Origin: Anthoceros angustus
Taxonomy: Eukaryota > Streptophyta > Anthocerotopsida > Anthocerotales > Anthocerotaceae
DNA length: 64,000 bases
Direction of reading: 5' to 3'
Assembly (NCBI GenBank): GCA_010909165.1
Contig: MU008161.1
Location: forward strand, 1,364,001 to 1,428,000
Both the position numbers and the translations under genes were made by a program. This document shows positions 22,516 through 34,251 of the stretch, piece after piece. Under the pieces are notes generated by a model. It did not search any database and was not told where the DNA came from. It was given only the letters and a program-made list of their open reading frames with translations. Every line of letters starts with the position of its first letter. Within the stretch, counting starts at the first letter, position 1.

Positions 22516-24953
22516 TTACTGTGCTGGCTTGTGGACATGAGCAATCGAATGTTTTAGTGCTTCAATCTCGATTTCCTTCTCCAAGTGAGCCCAGGCTTGT
22601 CCCACGCGGGCCACTAGTGCTGGAATACATACATTCAACAGTGTCAATAAGTAAATGTGCCACACTGCAACCCTGACAGCTTCCATCAAGTACAGAGGGA
22701 TTGTGGAATGAAAGGTCATCACTAACCGTGAAATTGGGGATCCAATAGGCAAACCTGTAAGCCATGAGAAGTCTTGAATCAGAAAGTGTAGTCTTTCTCA
22801 AGAAGGTGGATCATCCGACCTACCTTTTGGCGCAGGAGGTGACCTGTAACTGCTTGAATGTGTGTGCACCAAAGAAGCAAGACTTACTGAACCTTCTTGA
22901 AAATTCACAGTACATACAATGATCTGTTCTCGCAGACTGAGGTCGATGCCTTTTGCAGCTGAGGATTTCTCCGTCTCCAGTTTTGTCGACGCTTCTACAA
23001 GTGTACAGTCAGCCAGCATCACAAGGTGTGGCATGTTAAAATACTTACGGTAACCGACAGTACTCTGCACCTCAGCAGAAATGCCACCGATGGTCAGATG
23101 CAAGAACGCTAAACTTCGAGCATGCACATTCGTCAACCAATTATGACGGTCGGTCTAGAATGAGCAACCAGTCTGAAAACCATGCAATTGAAGAAAGCAG
23201 ATAAGCAAATACTAGTAGTTCCTTGTACACAGCAAACATCCTGAATACCATTGCATACCAATCTCCAGACAGTCCTGAAGACATTCCCCCAAACAGATTT
23301 ACCACGAAGAATATGTGGACAACGAAATCCGAGGACAGTAGCATTTCCAGCATCTTCCAGTGAACTTTGAACCGATTGTAGGCAAATTTTCTCCTGCGCA
23401 GCATTTTGGTCCTCCGTCGGGGTGAGGACCTGCGGGAGCACGATAGAAAACCTATCGGGGCTTTCAGGTGGCAGCTGTTTGCCAGTGTCCAGATCTCCTG
23501 GGGCGACAGCTACCAAAGCAGATTTTTGGACAATATCAAGTAATGTCGTCATTCTTGGTGATGCCTTCATTTTTGGAATCCGCTTCCTTTTGGGAGCCGG
23601 CGGCTGTGATACGACAGGAGGGAAAACTTGTGAGGATTCTTGAGAAGGTTGAACCTCCGCCTCGCCAGACAGATGCTCGGGATCGCTGCCAGATGGATCC
23701 TGAAGCCCTTGAGATAATCCAACGGGAGCTGCAATGCAGGATGAGCTACGAGCTCGAGCAATGACAGACGATGGCTTCGGCCCTGACTGAGTTGAACCAG
23801 ATGGGATCGGGGGCATGATCCGGTTGGTTTGAGGTCCCCGAGCCTTAAGAACATCAATATTCCGGCTTCCCGTGGCGATTGTGTCTGCTGGCTGTGAGTC
23901 TTGACTCTGTGCGACAGGCTTCATGAGCATTGCTGAAAATCGGGGTGGCGGTTGAACTGAGAAACTGGCTGCAGGTTGTGCACATAATGCCAGTTGGTGC
24001 ACACCAGAGCCGCCACAAATCTTGCCTGGTGCTGGTAATATTCTCTTTGGAATCGGCTTTGGTGGAATTGAGTTGCCATCATCGATTGTGTTGCTCAAAG
24101 TGTCCACATTGAAATCGGTGCTGCCAGAGCCCCGACCCTTAGGACGTTTCCTCTGCCTTTTAGCTGCTGGCTTCAGCTTGCTCTCCACAACTACCGCCGG
24201 GTTCTCTCCCGGACTGGCTATAGTCTGTAATGGTAAGTTCAGGTCCAATTGCAAGGGAGGTCCGGCAGCTTCTTCACGCGCTTGTCCACCTCGGAAACAT
24301 AGCTGCACCTGAGACGGTGCAGACACCAACGCAAACGGTTCAACTGGGGCCGATTTTCCAGCATGACATGATTCCTGGGAGAGGAGAATTCCACAATATG
24401 TGTCTGTAGGTATCTTATCTCGCAAAGTCTCCACACTGTGTACTTGTGACTCCATGACCGACTGTACCACAGCAGGTTCGGAAGCCTCTTCTCGTGCCTG
24501 TCCACCTTCCAAAACCGACTGCAGCTGACTCACCTGAGGGGATGTAGACAACAATGCAGCTGGTAGCACCGGAGGCGAATCACCAGAATAACACGACTCC
24601 GACTCCTGAGAGAGGAGATCTACAACTGGAGGGATGGCAGCTGGAGAGGACGCTGGCAAGAATCTCTCCGACAACATCTCATCTCCACTGGAGGAGGTAT
24701 TCGCTGGAACAGAAGCAGTCTTCCCTGATGACAATGTTGTCCCACTGGCCGGAGGCAACGCCACCGCACTAGCAGATATGGTGATCAGGGGGATGAACTT
24801 GCCAGCGCGCTGAGGAGTGCGATTGGATGCGATTTGTCCAGGCCGGCCGATGTGCAGCGCTCTGCCAATCGACGGCACCGTCTCCTGCTCCCGAGCGAGC
24901 GAGGCCCTGGGATTGCGCCAGGCAGGGAGCGCTGCCCTTTTCGGTTCCATCAC
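22516..24953 (-). CDS. Uncharacterised protein: long disordered N-terminus, hydrophobic C-terminal half
   Basis: I do not recognise this gene. Exon 1 (24953-23452) encodes about 500 residues rich in Pro, Ser, Gln and Ala with basic patches (AAKRQRKRPKGRGSGSTDFN). The join R/RKFAYNRFKVHW restores frame into exon 2 from 23393, which encodes two hydrophobic segments: SSDFVVHIFFVVNLFGGMSS and KELLVFAYLLSSIAWFSD. Likely further pieces: LAFLHLTIGGISAEVQSTVG (to 23054), ASTKLETEKSSAAKGIDLSL (to about 22918), a short exon RFAYWIPNFT, and a last exon. In one frame that last exon encodes VAVWHIYLLTLLNVCIPALV followed by a charged helix to a stop at 22516; in another it ends at 22562. Disordered leader plus several membrane helices loosely recalls ciliary transition-zone proteins such as TMEM237, but this is only an architectural guess. 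Introns about 55-76 bp. Boundaries after exon 2 are tentative. Confidence 0.55.
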
Positions 24954-25255
24954 GACCGACTTCCAAGAATCCCTCGTGAGCGGGGCTCACACAGCAAGTC
25001 GGAAGCTGCTACTCGTCGACAAATAGCAATCTTCGAGCCAGCGAACCTGGTGCACTTGCACAAAACATTTTGTTTGTATCTTCGGGCTTAAAAAGCAGGC
25101 GGGGAGGCCCTTGGCGCGGACGTGGTAAACACATGGGGATGGGCCTCCCTGCCCGGTGTTTAAGCACGCTGAAATATATATCTAGGTTCAGAGAAATGGC
25201 TCCTGCATCACTTTACGCAACCGGCGTTGATGAGGCCTAAAAAGAAGCGGCCGGA

Positions 25256-28200
25256 TCACCTCTTGGTTACTGTTCTATCTGCAACGTCAGAAGATGTTTT
25301 CCTCTCCATCTCATACAACTGGTAGAGCAAAGTACTCTTCCCAAAGTGTGGATCCCTTTCCATGGCAGCAAGAACGTCCTTCATGGTGATGACGCGTTGA
25401 GATCTTCCAGCCTGAGCTGAGGGTCTGCCTCTCGCTGATGCAGATCCTGGGCCCGGCCCTGACATGAACAAAAAACGAAGTGATTTGAACCCAGCTCACA
25501 AACAACAAAGTTGAGAAAGAGGCCCACATCTAGCGATTGAAGGGAGAGAATACCAGGGGGTCTGCCAGTTGTCGTCACAGGTAAAGGGCCTCCTCCATTG
25601 TGCTGTGGTCTGCCTGGCCCAACTCCTTGGCCTGTATGTCCTATCTCTATTCTCCTTTCTTGCTCTTTTGCACCACCAGGGCCGTCAGCTGCAAACCACG
25701 TGTTGCTCAATTGATCTGGTCCTTGGTCAAGCTCGAATTATGCACCATCCTCAGGTTTGAGATCAGGTTGTCTACACACCTGCATCTCCACCTTGCCGCT
25801 TCTGCCGTCCTTGTTCAGCTAGCATCGTCCACTTGCTGAGCATGTCATCAGCACCTATTGCTTGTCTTGCAGCAATGTTGGCTGCATTAGCTCTCATTTT
25901 GTCTTCCTCTTCTTGCTGTGCCTGCCAGTCACAACCAGCCATACCATGTCAGGAGCACCGGAACATACAGTAGCTACAGCTCTTCAAGTTAGAGAGGCCA
26001 TTTTCCTACCTTTTGAGCTTTGGCCCGTAGCTCATCCTTTTCCACATCTGCCAGCGTGCCTTTATCCTTTTTCTGGGCGGGTGAAAAACAGTTTTTTTCA
26101 CAACTGTCAGCAATCGCAACCACTTTCTCACATGCAGAAGAGTACAGAACTTGTCCCAAAGCAAAGTGTGGATTTCAACCAGCATGTTATCAGAATGTAA
26201 GCAGACTACCTCAGTCATCTTCCGCAACCTTTCATTCTCTTCAGCCTGCTTCTTTTCGAGAGCTTCTTTTTCTTTCTTTCTTTTCAAGAGGACATCCCGC
26301 CGTACATCTGCTGTAACCACGAACCTGTGCCTGTCCTTCTCAGAATCACAGCGCTATCAAACCAAAACATTCCGTTACTCATCTTCTTGAGTTTTGCTGA
26401 CTATGGTACAAAGTGGCCTCCCAGTTTGCACTTGGAAAGTGCAAGTAAGCAGCTACCTGCTTGGAGAGCTTGATTATGTTGTACAACATACTACGCATAA
26501 ACTCCTCTGTAGCCTGCCAACAAGCATAGCTGCACAGAATAAGGACACTACATTCTGTTACATACAAAGCTCCTAGAAAGATAAAAAAAAATTGCCACTC
26601 TTGAGTGCAGACCTTTGCTCAAAACAAAACAAAAGTTGGCGCACACAGGAACATCATACCATAGACAAACATTTCTCCATGTCATCACCCACAGACCGAA
26701 AACCCTTGGCCTTACCTGCACGGCCCAGCACAAGTTCAGTTTAGTTTTTGCTCACGAGCATTTCCCACATCCTACACAACCACCAGTTCATACAATTCCC
26801 CCAGCACTCTTTTAGAAGATGGAGAGGTCAGCTTACCTACGTCATATAGTTTTTTGCGCAAAAACCCTCTATCTAGAAACAACCTATCTTCTTCATCTTG
26901 AACAGCTTTCCGGATTGCCTCTGTGGTGCGGCTTTCTTCCCTTGGTCCTGCCAGCAACTGCTCTTCTTCCTCCTGCAAGGAGACAAGAATGCAGGAGGCT
27001 ATTACAGACAGACCAACATTCTCCCCACTCCCAGGCAACAACCACAATCTAAATAACATCTTACCCTGAGGTTTACACCACTCACAGCCGTGACATCGTT
27101 TAACTGATCAATGCTCTGATCAGCATCACCACCCGCGACTTTCTGCTTCTTACTGCAGCCCAACACAAGAAAGGGCTACAGTCATAGACTGCCAGCCAAA
27201 TGCCAAACCTCTTCGGTTCATCCAGAGTAGATGTACATAAATATCCAAAGAACAACAAATTTTTTGACATCAGAGGAGACCACCAACCTTGGTGGCTGGG
27301 ATAGTGAGGGAGTTTCGGCAGCTTTCTTTTGCCCAAGCACTGGCTTCTTCATTGGAGTCTTCCCTGCTAGTGAGCCAGGAAGGGTTGACAATCCAGCTAT
27401 GCTTGAATTTTGCACGAGTCCCTGTCCTTGTACTTGTGCACTTGCAGGTGTCAAGCCACTTGGAATAGGAGTATTGGATTTATTTTGCATGGACAGACTG
27501 GAGCCACCTGATCGATTTGTAAGGACACCAGGAGTCTGTTGCACTCCCTGTACATCCCACACCGGCACCAGTAAATGACAATGAATCTACCGACCCCAAG
27601 CGAGGAAACATTTGACTACTGCCCATCCAGTTCGTGGACCACCTGACCATGAACTAACAAACGGAACATCATACCTGGCTTGGGGGAAATCCAGAGTGTT
27701 GCAAGAAACGTTCTGCATATGAAGTTGTTTCTTGTGAAAACCCACAAGACATGGGTGTTGAAGCAGCAGAGCTGCCAGTCATACGGGCAGTATATCCACC
27801 TGGGGAAGATAACAAAGGCTCTTGCTCATTGCCTTTCAAAGACTCCACTCTATCCAAAGCAGGTGAGTCTGAGACCTGTGGTCTAGATGGATTTTGGGGT
27901 CCACTTTGGCTTGCCAACAAGTCTAGATAACTGGTTGACGGAGGAGGTGTCTTCTTTTGAGACGAATCACTTTGCTGCTCTGCAGGCTCCTGCTTTACAG
28001 TGGATACCACATTCTGTTTCAAAGCAGAGAAGGATTGTTGATGTGAGACAGCAACTGTCTGCTGAGCCTGATTTTGAGATTGGTGCACCGGCTGAGTAGT
28101 TCCTACTGCTGTAACTCCCGTTGTCTGGATAGTTTTGCTGCGCAGCAATTGCTCCTCCTCCTCTCTTCTTTTCTGTTCTTTCCTAAGTTTTGACCTTTGA

Positions 28201-30021
28201 TATTTGCTCAATGGCTTATCAGCTGCACCTGCTGAGCCCTGCGATTGTAGAGACTGGCTGCCAGGCGGTTGCAGAGGTGATACCTTCTGCCCCAGGGCAG
28301 GAGGCTGTTGGGTGCTACCGCTAACCACAGGAGCCGTCAGCGGCAAACGTGTAGCAACAGGAAGTCCTGTTCCCGACTGTTGCTTGAACTGTTTATCTAC
28401 CTCATTTTTCACAGTTTCCAGTATCTGTGACCCCGGGTGTTGCAGCTGACTGGATCCCAGCTGACTCGATCCCGGCAGCTCAACTTGTCTGTTTTGGATG
28501 GTCTGCTGCTGCAAAGAAAGAGGTCCTGGAGATTGCTGAGATTGTGGAGTTTGCGGCTCTGCCTTCACCTGTGGCAATTGCTGCTGTGTTTGCCGAATAA
28601 GTGGCTGGAACCTTTCCTGACAATCTGAGGAAAGAGCCTCAGAAGTCTTGATAGCCTGCTGCAATGGAATAGCTGGCAGTGGGTTACTGTCTTGGTCAGA
28701 CAACAGCTTCATCCTTTCCTGATCTGACTGCAGAAGCTGCGGCTGTTGGTGGGATTGCTGACATATGTCAGACGCTGACTGTGACCCAACAGGTACTTGC
28801 ATCATAGCTTTTTGTTGCTGGCGCATTTGATTGGCATGAAGTTGTTGCTGCATAGTCCAAGAAAGATACAACCATCAGCACTCACACTGGGGAAAGGATG
28901 TACAGCACGCAGTTGCACATGAACACATATTCGACAATTGATTACATTGGTAGCAGCAGGACGTGCCTTGAGCTGCATCTGCCGAATTGTCTGCACTAAC
29001 ATGTTATCCCCTGCAATGGATCGGCATCCTCGAACAAAATCTTCCCGCGTGATCTCGTTTATCTGCACACACCAACACAAAACCCAGCCGTCAATACGTT
29101 GTACGGGAAGGAAAGCCATTAGCATCCCAATCACACAGACCAAATTTGTGTGCACATACTCGTCCCCGATCAGCTCAGGAATTCAAGCACAGAACCCAGA
29201 TGCTGCAGAGGAAGTCCGCAGCTGCTCACTTTAAATCTCTGAAAGAGGGCTTCCAGCTGCTGGCCTTGCTCCTGAGGCAAATGAGGGAGAAGTAAGGGCA
29301 TCAACTGGGAAAACGAGATGCCATAGCTCATGCCAGATGGTTTCTTCTCAGTACCCAGAGCTCCAGTGTTTGCCCCTACTGCTGGCCCCCCATCTGCAAT
29401 ACCATGGGGCCGATGCTGCTGTTGCTGCTGCTGTCGCCTCCGTTTTAACATTTCCTGCTGTTGTTGAAGTGTTAGCTGACTCCACTGCAATGCCGTTGGC
29501 TGTATCCCAACAGCAGGATTGCCCTCCACAGGCTTGCCCTGCGAGGAGGGGCCTGTGCAATCACAGCACAAAACCAGGTCAGCCTACACAAAAACCTCAA
29601 CGACGACGTCGCCAGCTGTGACAGACGCCCCCGCGATTTGCGACACCATGACAACACAACCACCCTCCTTGTGGTCTCACCTTTGTCACCCTTGTCAGGC
29701 GCACCAGAAGAAATGGGCGTGGCCTGAGGTACAGCCTGCGGATTCCCATTCCCCACACGACCAGGCCCATAACCGGCTTCCGCAGCCTCCGCTCCCACAC
29801 TTCCGCCAATGACATCTCTGTTCAGCTCTGCAGCAAAGGCATCTACAGCAGCACCCGATACGGGAAGAGCCGTTTCATCCTGTATCACGAGAACAACTCT
29901 TCCTAAGTATGCCATGCATTTGCGCACAATCTCCGCAGAGCCTGAGAGCCGCTGACTGCGGCACGAAACCCTAAAAAAGTACCTCATCATCTTCAAGAAG
30001 TTTGATAAGTCCAGGATCCAT
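25256..30021 (-). CDS. TAF4: TFIID subunit TAF4 with RST domain
   Basis: TBP-associated factor 4, a scaffold of general transcription factor TFIID that pairs with TAF12. Fifteen exons, about 1053 residues: 30021-29983, 29879-29681, 29552-29230, 29062-28946, 28847-27675, 27547-27288, 27152-27065, 26972-26837, 26715-26660, 26513-26457, 26353-26210, 26072-26010, 25915-25780, 25721-25554, 25458-25256. The start [19 protein letters not shown] and [15 protein letters not shown] match plant TAF4. RST domain: [20 protein letters not shown] through [21 protein letters not shown] Gln-rich middle (about 390 residues) follows. The histone-fold TAF4 domain begins at [17 protein letters not shown] and runs through [57 protein letters not shown]. 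The C-terminal motif is [20 protein letters not shown] then STLLYQLYE. The end of exon 4 is ambiguous: GT donor at 28945 or a GC donor (GCACGT) 21 bases upstream in the transcript, both in frame. Confidence 0.95.
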
Positions 30022-30854
30022 AAGCCTCCGGCGGCCAGTGTGCTCCTCAAGCTCGCAACCGTGCCCCACAATATTCTACGCGAATCATCCTGCTGCTCCG
30101 GCTGCATGAGAATTGCGCCGGCGCCCAAATGGACCGCGATACCCTGCTACGCATGGCATTTATTTGAGCACCCGCGAAGCGAATTGGCAGGCACGACTCA
30201 CTCTGCAGGTGATAGGGAGAGGAAGGGGCCTCAATTCCCGGACCAGGCGCGTCGCCAGTCTCCCATGTACTTATAAGGAGACTGGCGACAAGCCAAAGCC
30301 CTAATGAAAGGACACTCCATTTTTCATAAAACCTTCGGCTCCCGTACATCATATAAGAGGCACCATAAAGTGTATGTTTCATGGAGGAAAAAAAACGGAG
30401 AAAACCCATCCAGCACGGTAGGACGAAGATGGACCCGGGGGTCAAGGAGAAAAGGAGCGACTAAGCTCCTTTAAAAGTTATCTATTGGTCTGTATAGGAA
30501 GAATAGTGTGCAAACTAGAGAGGAAGAGGAAGAAGCATCACCTGCTGGAGCCATCATAAAGTACACTAGATAAGATCACAATGAGAGAACCCTACAGAGC
30601 CTTTACGAGCTTAATTTATCCAGTTCCTCGGCTATTGCCTTTTTGAACTTGATAGCACCCTCGCAAGATATCTAATTATCCTGTCGATCCTTCTCGGAGG
30701 TGGAGCTTTGGTATCACTCTATATGTCCAACTTGAAAGTGGATATGATCGGTGGTTTGTGATCTGATTCCAAGATGCTTGTTCCTAGGAAAAGAGATGTT
30801 GTAATAGTCTAAAGATCCTCTTTTCAAATACAAAGAGAGTCAATTATTCTAGTG
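30022..30854. other. TAF4 5' flank
   Basis: Probable TAF4 leader and promoter in the first 200 bases, then non-coding DNA. An inverted pair of short phrases (CCAGTCTCC near 30254 and GGAGACTGGCGAC near 30278) could form a hairpin. No gene is recognised. Confidence 0.45.
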
Positions 30855-31510
30855 CTATGTGTAGGTGCAAGGGACAGTCTCGTTCTTCATGGCGTGCATG
30901 ACTTCAAAAAATGTATCAATCCAAGACTTGGAGAATTGTGGTAAGCCATTGCATATCAACATGTCACAGGTTTGAAGTGTGGCTAGCAAGTGAATGTAGA
31001 GCCCGCTTGATTTCCTGTCCTCAGAGTTCCTTGTGATCTGATGGATGAGATCTTCATCTCTTCGATAGTATGCTTCTCGTCTTCCTAACCTCGAGTTACT
31101 ATCCAGGAGGAGAGTAGTCCGACCTATTTCCTTGCATTTCAGAACTTTGGTTGCAATTTGTTGAAATATTAGATTATCGCTCATATGTTTCCGTATACCT
31201 TGTTCCTTAGAGGTGGAATGTAAGTGAAGATCAGGTGGAATGATTCATGTTCCCCTTGTACTTTGATGGTGATACAATGTTCCTGCTTATTGATGAGAAA
31301 TGTAGTCTTGCTGGTTTTATCACTTATGTAGACTCCGATCCCTCTTGAGAGTCCCTTTCCTCCTTGCATGGCCGGGATGTTGTATTAAGTGACGTCCTTT
31401 GGTGTTTTGACTACTTCTTTTGGTTGTGTGCTAGTTTTGAGAATTGCAAATATGTTCGCTTTTGGGTAGAGTTGAATAATGTCCTTTATTTTGATGAGGC
31501 TGTAGTGTTT
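30855..31510 (-). mobile_element. LINE endonuclease (APE/EEP-type) fragment
   Basis: Minus-strand relic of the endonuclease domain of a non-LTR retrotransposon. One frame (31369-31181) reads GGKGLSRGIGVYISDKTSKT and HLIFTYIPPL. A second, overlapping frame (31184-30855) reads GRTTLLLDSNSRLGRREAYY and LATLQTCDMLICNGLPQF. The order (GxG...VYI, then YIPP, then LLxDxNxRLG, then NGL) matches EEP endonucleases of LINEs, with LLLDSN in place of the usual GDFN. No RT sequence adjoins it. Confidence 0.65.
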
Positions 31511-32141
31511 AATATTCTAGCAAAGTACCATTGAACCTAAATAATAATTTACAATACTGTTGGCTATTCAATCAAACGACGGTATAAACAAAATCTGTAT
31601 GTTATCATTTGTTCCCTATGTGAGAGACTCTTTCATTCCGGTAGATGGGTTGAAATTTGATTCGCATCAATTTCCAATGTGATTGATTGATCAATTTCAT
31701 TTGATTGATTGATTAATCTCATTGATTGTCAATTACCAATATGATTTGTCAATTAAATTTATGTCAATCTTATCCTAGCCAAAGCTCTAATAAAGGATGT
31801 TTCATTATCTACAAAACCTTTAGCTCCTTGGCTGTCCAATCAAGTTACGGTATAAATAAGATATAAAATATAAATATTATGATATAACTAAAATATGAAA
31901 TATAAATATTTTTTAATATACGAGAAACTCTTTAGTAGTTCCACGGTGGGGTTGGAGTTACCACTTAACCCCATAATCATTAATAATAGGGGTAGGCTGT
32001 ACAAAAGGGTTTTTTTTTCAATTTTGTACTATATTCTAATTATAAGACACTTGTTTATATAGTCACAAGCTAGAAATTGGACACTTGTTTATACAGTCAC
32101 AAGCTAGAAACTCGGGCAGTCACAAAGGAAGCCACAACCTT
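31511..32141. other. AT-rich non-coding spacer
   Basis: AT-rich, with direct repeats TTGATTGATTGATTAAT near 31690 and a duplicated phrase ACACTTGTTTATA(T/C)AGTCACAAGCTAGAAA at about 32048 and 32083. It ends where similarity to RPA1 begins. Confidence 0.5.
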
Positions 32142-33325
32142 GGGCGGTTGTTTGTTCCGATGGGATTCTGCTGATCGCTTCTTCTAGGACACATTCTGTA
32201 GGACGTAGTGGAGGTGGGTGTCATGAAATGCTGGTCCTTGACAGAACAATTTCTTATTCTGCAGATGTGATCGGTGTGGTCCAAGACGTAAGCAAGACGG
32301 TAACCATCCGCCGGAAAAGTAACAAAGGAGATTCCCAAACGTGACATCACTATTGCTGATCAGAGGTGAGAAGATGTGATGGCCTCTTTTCTTCTCATGC
32401 TAGTTTTGCGGGTATCCTGTCTTTGTCATGTCGGAGTAATCTAGCGTATGTGGTTAGTTTCTGATCTTGGAATTTGCAGCCACAAGACTGTGGTTGTAAG
32501 CCTGTAGAATGACTTCGCAACGAAGCAGGGAGCCGAGCTGCTGGAGCTGTCAAAACAACATGAGATCTGTATTGGCTTTCAAGGGTTTCCGTGCAAGTGA
32601 CTATCAAGGTAAAGCACCTTGCAAAAATCCGTTCTGTCTGTTACGAGATGCTTATGCTTACACCGTCCTTAATTATCCATGCTAAGGTTCTTCTCCTGAC
32701 TCATGTTGACAGGAGTCTTGCTGTCCACGACTGTAAGTAGCATAGTGGCATGAAACCATGTACTTCCTGCAGCCCGCGTACTCCAATGTGAAGGGCTACG
32801 TCAGCTTTACGAAGCCAGAGCCTGCAGGCACTGGTACCTTGCCTGCATCAAGTGCAACCGAAAGGTAGCCGAAGAACACAGCTCTCAGCACTGGTGTGAA
32901 GGCTTCCAGAAGCAGTCTAAAACTTGCAACCGCAGGTAGTTCCCGCCATGATTACGATTCCTTCCTTCTACAGATCCTGCTGCTGAACAATTAACCTGAT
33001 GTATCTGTGTGACCTGCACATCTTATTAGCTATGAGGACAGATCGCAGATTCTCCAGAAATCTGCAGACACTCTTGCTGAGTGGAGAGCGGTGAGTTGAT
33101 TGTTCTCTTTTGCCCTGAGCTTCTGGGCAGCAAGGCCCACTTTCAGAAGAGACGTTTCCGAATGGACTCTTGGGCAGACTGCGGAAGGACTTGTCGCCAC
33201 CCACTGAGTACATGAACGAGAAGTGTCGAAGGTCATTGTCCGCTCCGTCAGCCCAGTTGATAGGTCTGGTGAATGCAAATTTCTGCTAGAGCATATAGCT
33301 CGCTTGAAGGGCGTTTCCACGTAGA
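32142..33325 (+). pseudogene. RPA1 pseudogene (segmental duplicate of exons 4-10)
   Basis: Copy of the RPA1 region from about 18843 onward, introns included, so it is not a retrocopy. It retains the exon-4 equivalent (GATGTGATCGGTGTGGTCC), exon 5, part of exon 6, then a deletion of roughly 340 bases that removes the rest of exon 6, exon 7 and the intron, joining directly to the DBD-C exon (PAYFNVKG equivalent, near 32770). Small deletions break the frame (for instance AACAAAGGAG against AACAACGAGGAG) and an internal deletion shortens the last exon near 33205. No start codon or DBD-A region is present. Confidence 0.9.
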
Positions 33326-34113
33326 ATTCCAAGTGCCCACAATTCAGAGCTTCGTAAATTTATCGGAGGTAGTCTAGAGTTTTAGAAAGGAGGAAGGGAA
33401 ATCTCATTCTGGTTTTGCCCATCCACTGTGGCGATGCGAAATTACAAACCCACTGTCCTGTAAAAATCCCATGTTACTTTTGGCCGGCTCAAGGGCAAGG
33501 GCAATGCCAAGGAGTCAACAGCCCATAATTGACATCAATGCAGCGCAATATGGTGCGGAATTACGAGGATCAAGATCGGCTTTTGACGGCGTCACTGCTA
33601 ATGTCTGCGGAAGAAGCTAAGCACGGCTCACAGGCAAATGGCTCTTGAGGCGTAAGGAGAGTCAAGTAAGGAATTTGCAGACTTCCCAGCTGAAGAAGGC
33701 TGTCGGAAAGTGAAGGATGAAGGTCACTGGGAGATGGATAATTCTTGAGGTCTGGATTAGATCAGGCAGCATCCCAGACTTGTTCTGTGACTGCCTCGGC
33801 AACCAATTCACGGTCGGGTAGTCTGATTGGGTTTCTAGGTTTGCGGAACCTGGAGGAGGAAGAGCAGAGGCTGCCTGGGGGATTTTGGCAGTCCAGTTTC
33901 CTCGGCAAGTGTCAGGAAGCTCAATTGCAGCAGCAGCACCGCATTAGGTCAGGCGCGAAAGACCAGTTCTAGAGATTGATGTTCGAGATTGAAGACAATT
34001 CTTGCAGTAGGGAAGATTGCAGACCCCTCCCAGTGACAATCCTGTTCTCTGCGAACACCGTGTCGTCGGAATGTTGGCAAGGTTGTGAAGGTAATTCCCG
34101 AGCAAAGTCTGTG
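33326..34113. repeat. Continuation of the RPA1 segmental duplication (3' flank)
   Basis: Matches the DNA downstream of RPA1 (20523 to about 21635), including one copy of the 374-bp repeat unit. Differences are scattered substitutions and short indels. About 60 bases near 34047-34090 are not in the parental copy. Confidence 0.85.
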
Positions 34114-34251
34114 AGGATGGTGGATTCTTGTTGTCTGTGACGTGAAGTGGTGCATTCTTTACACGTGCCTGTCAGGTCATGATTAGACACAGTAGGCCTC
34201 CTGACTTGTCCTCTGGGGAGCCTACTTGTCTTTGGTTGAGCGAAGAACTCT

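Noticed and set aside
29472-30128. 218-codon minus-strand frame over the TAF4 5' end
   Set aside because: It runs through TAF4 intron 1 and overlaps the conserved first exons in another frame; composition is random.
32142-33325. Functional second RPA1 gene
   Set aside because: No start, DBD-A absent, exon 7 deleted and several frameshifts.
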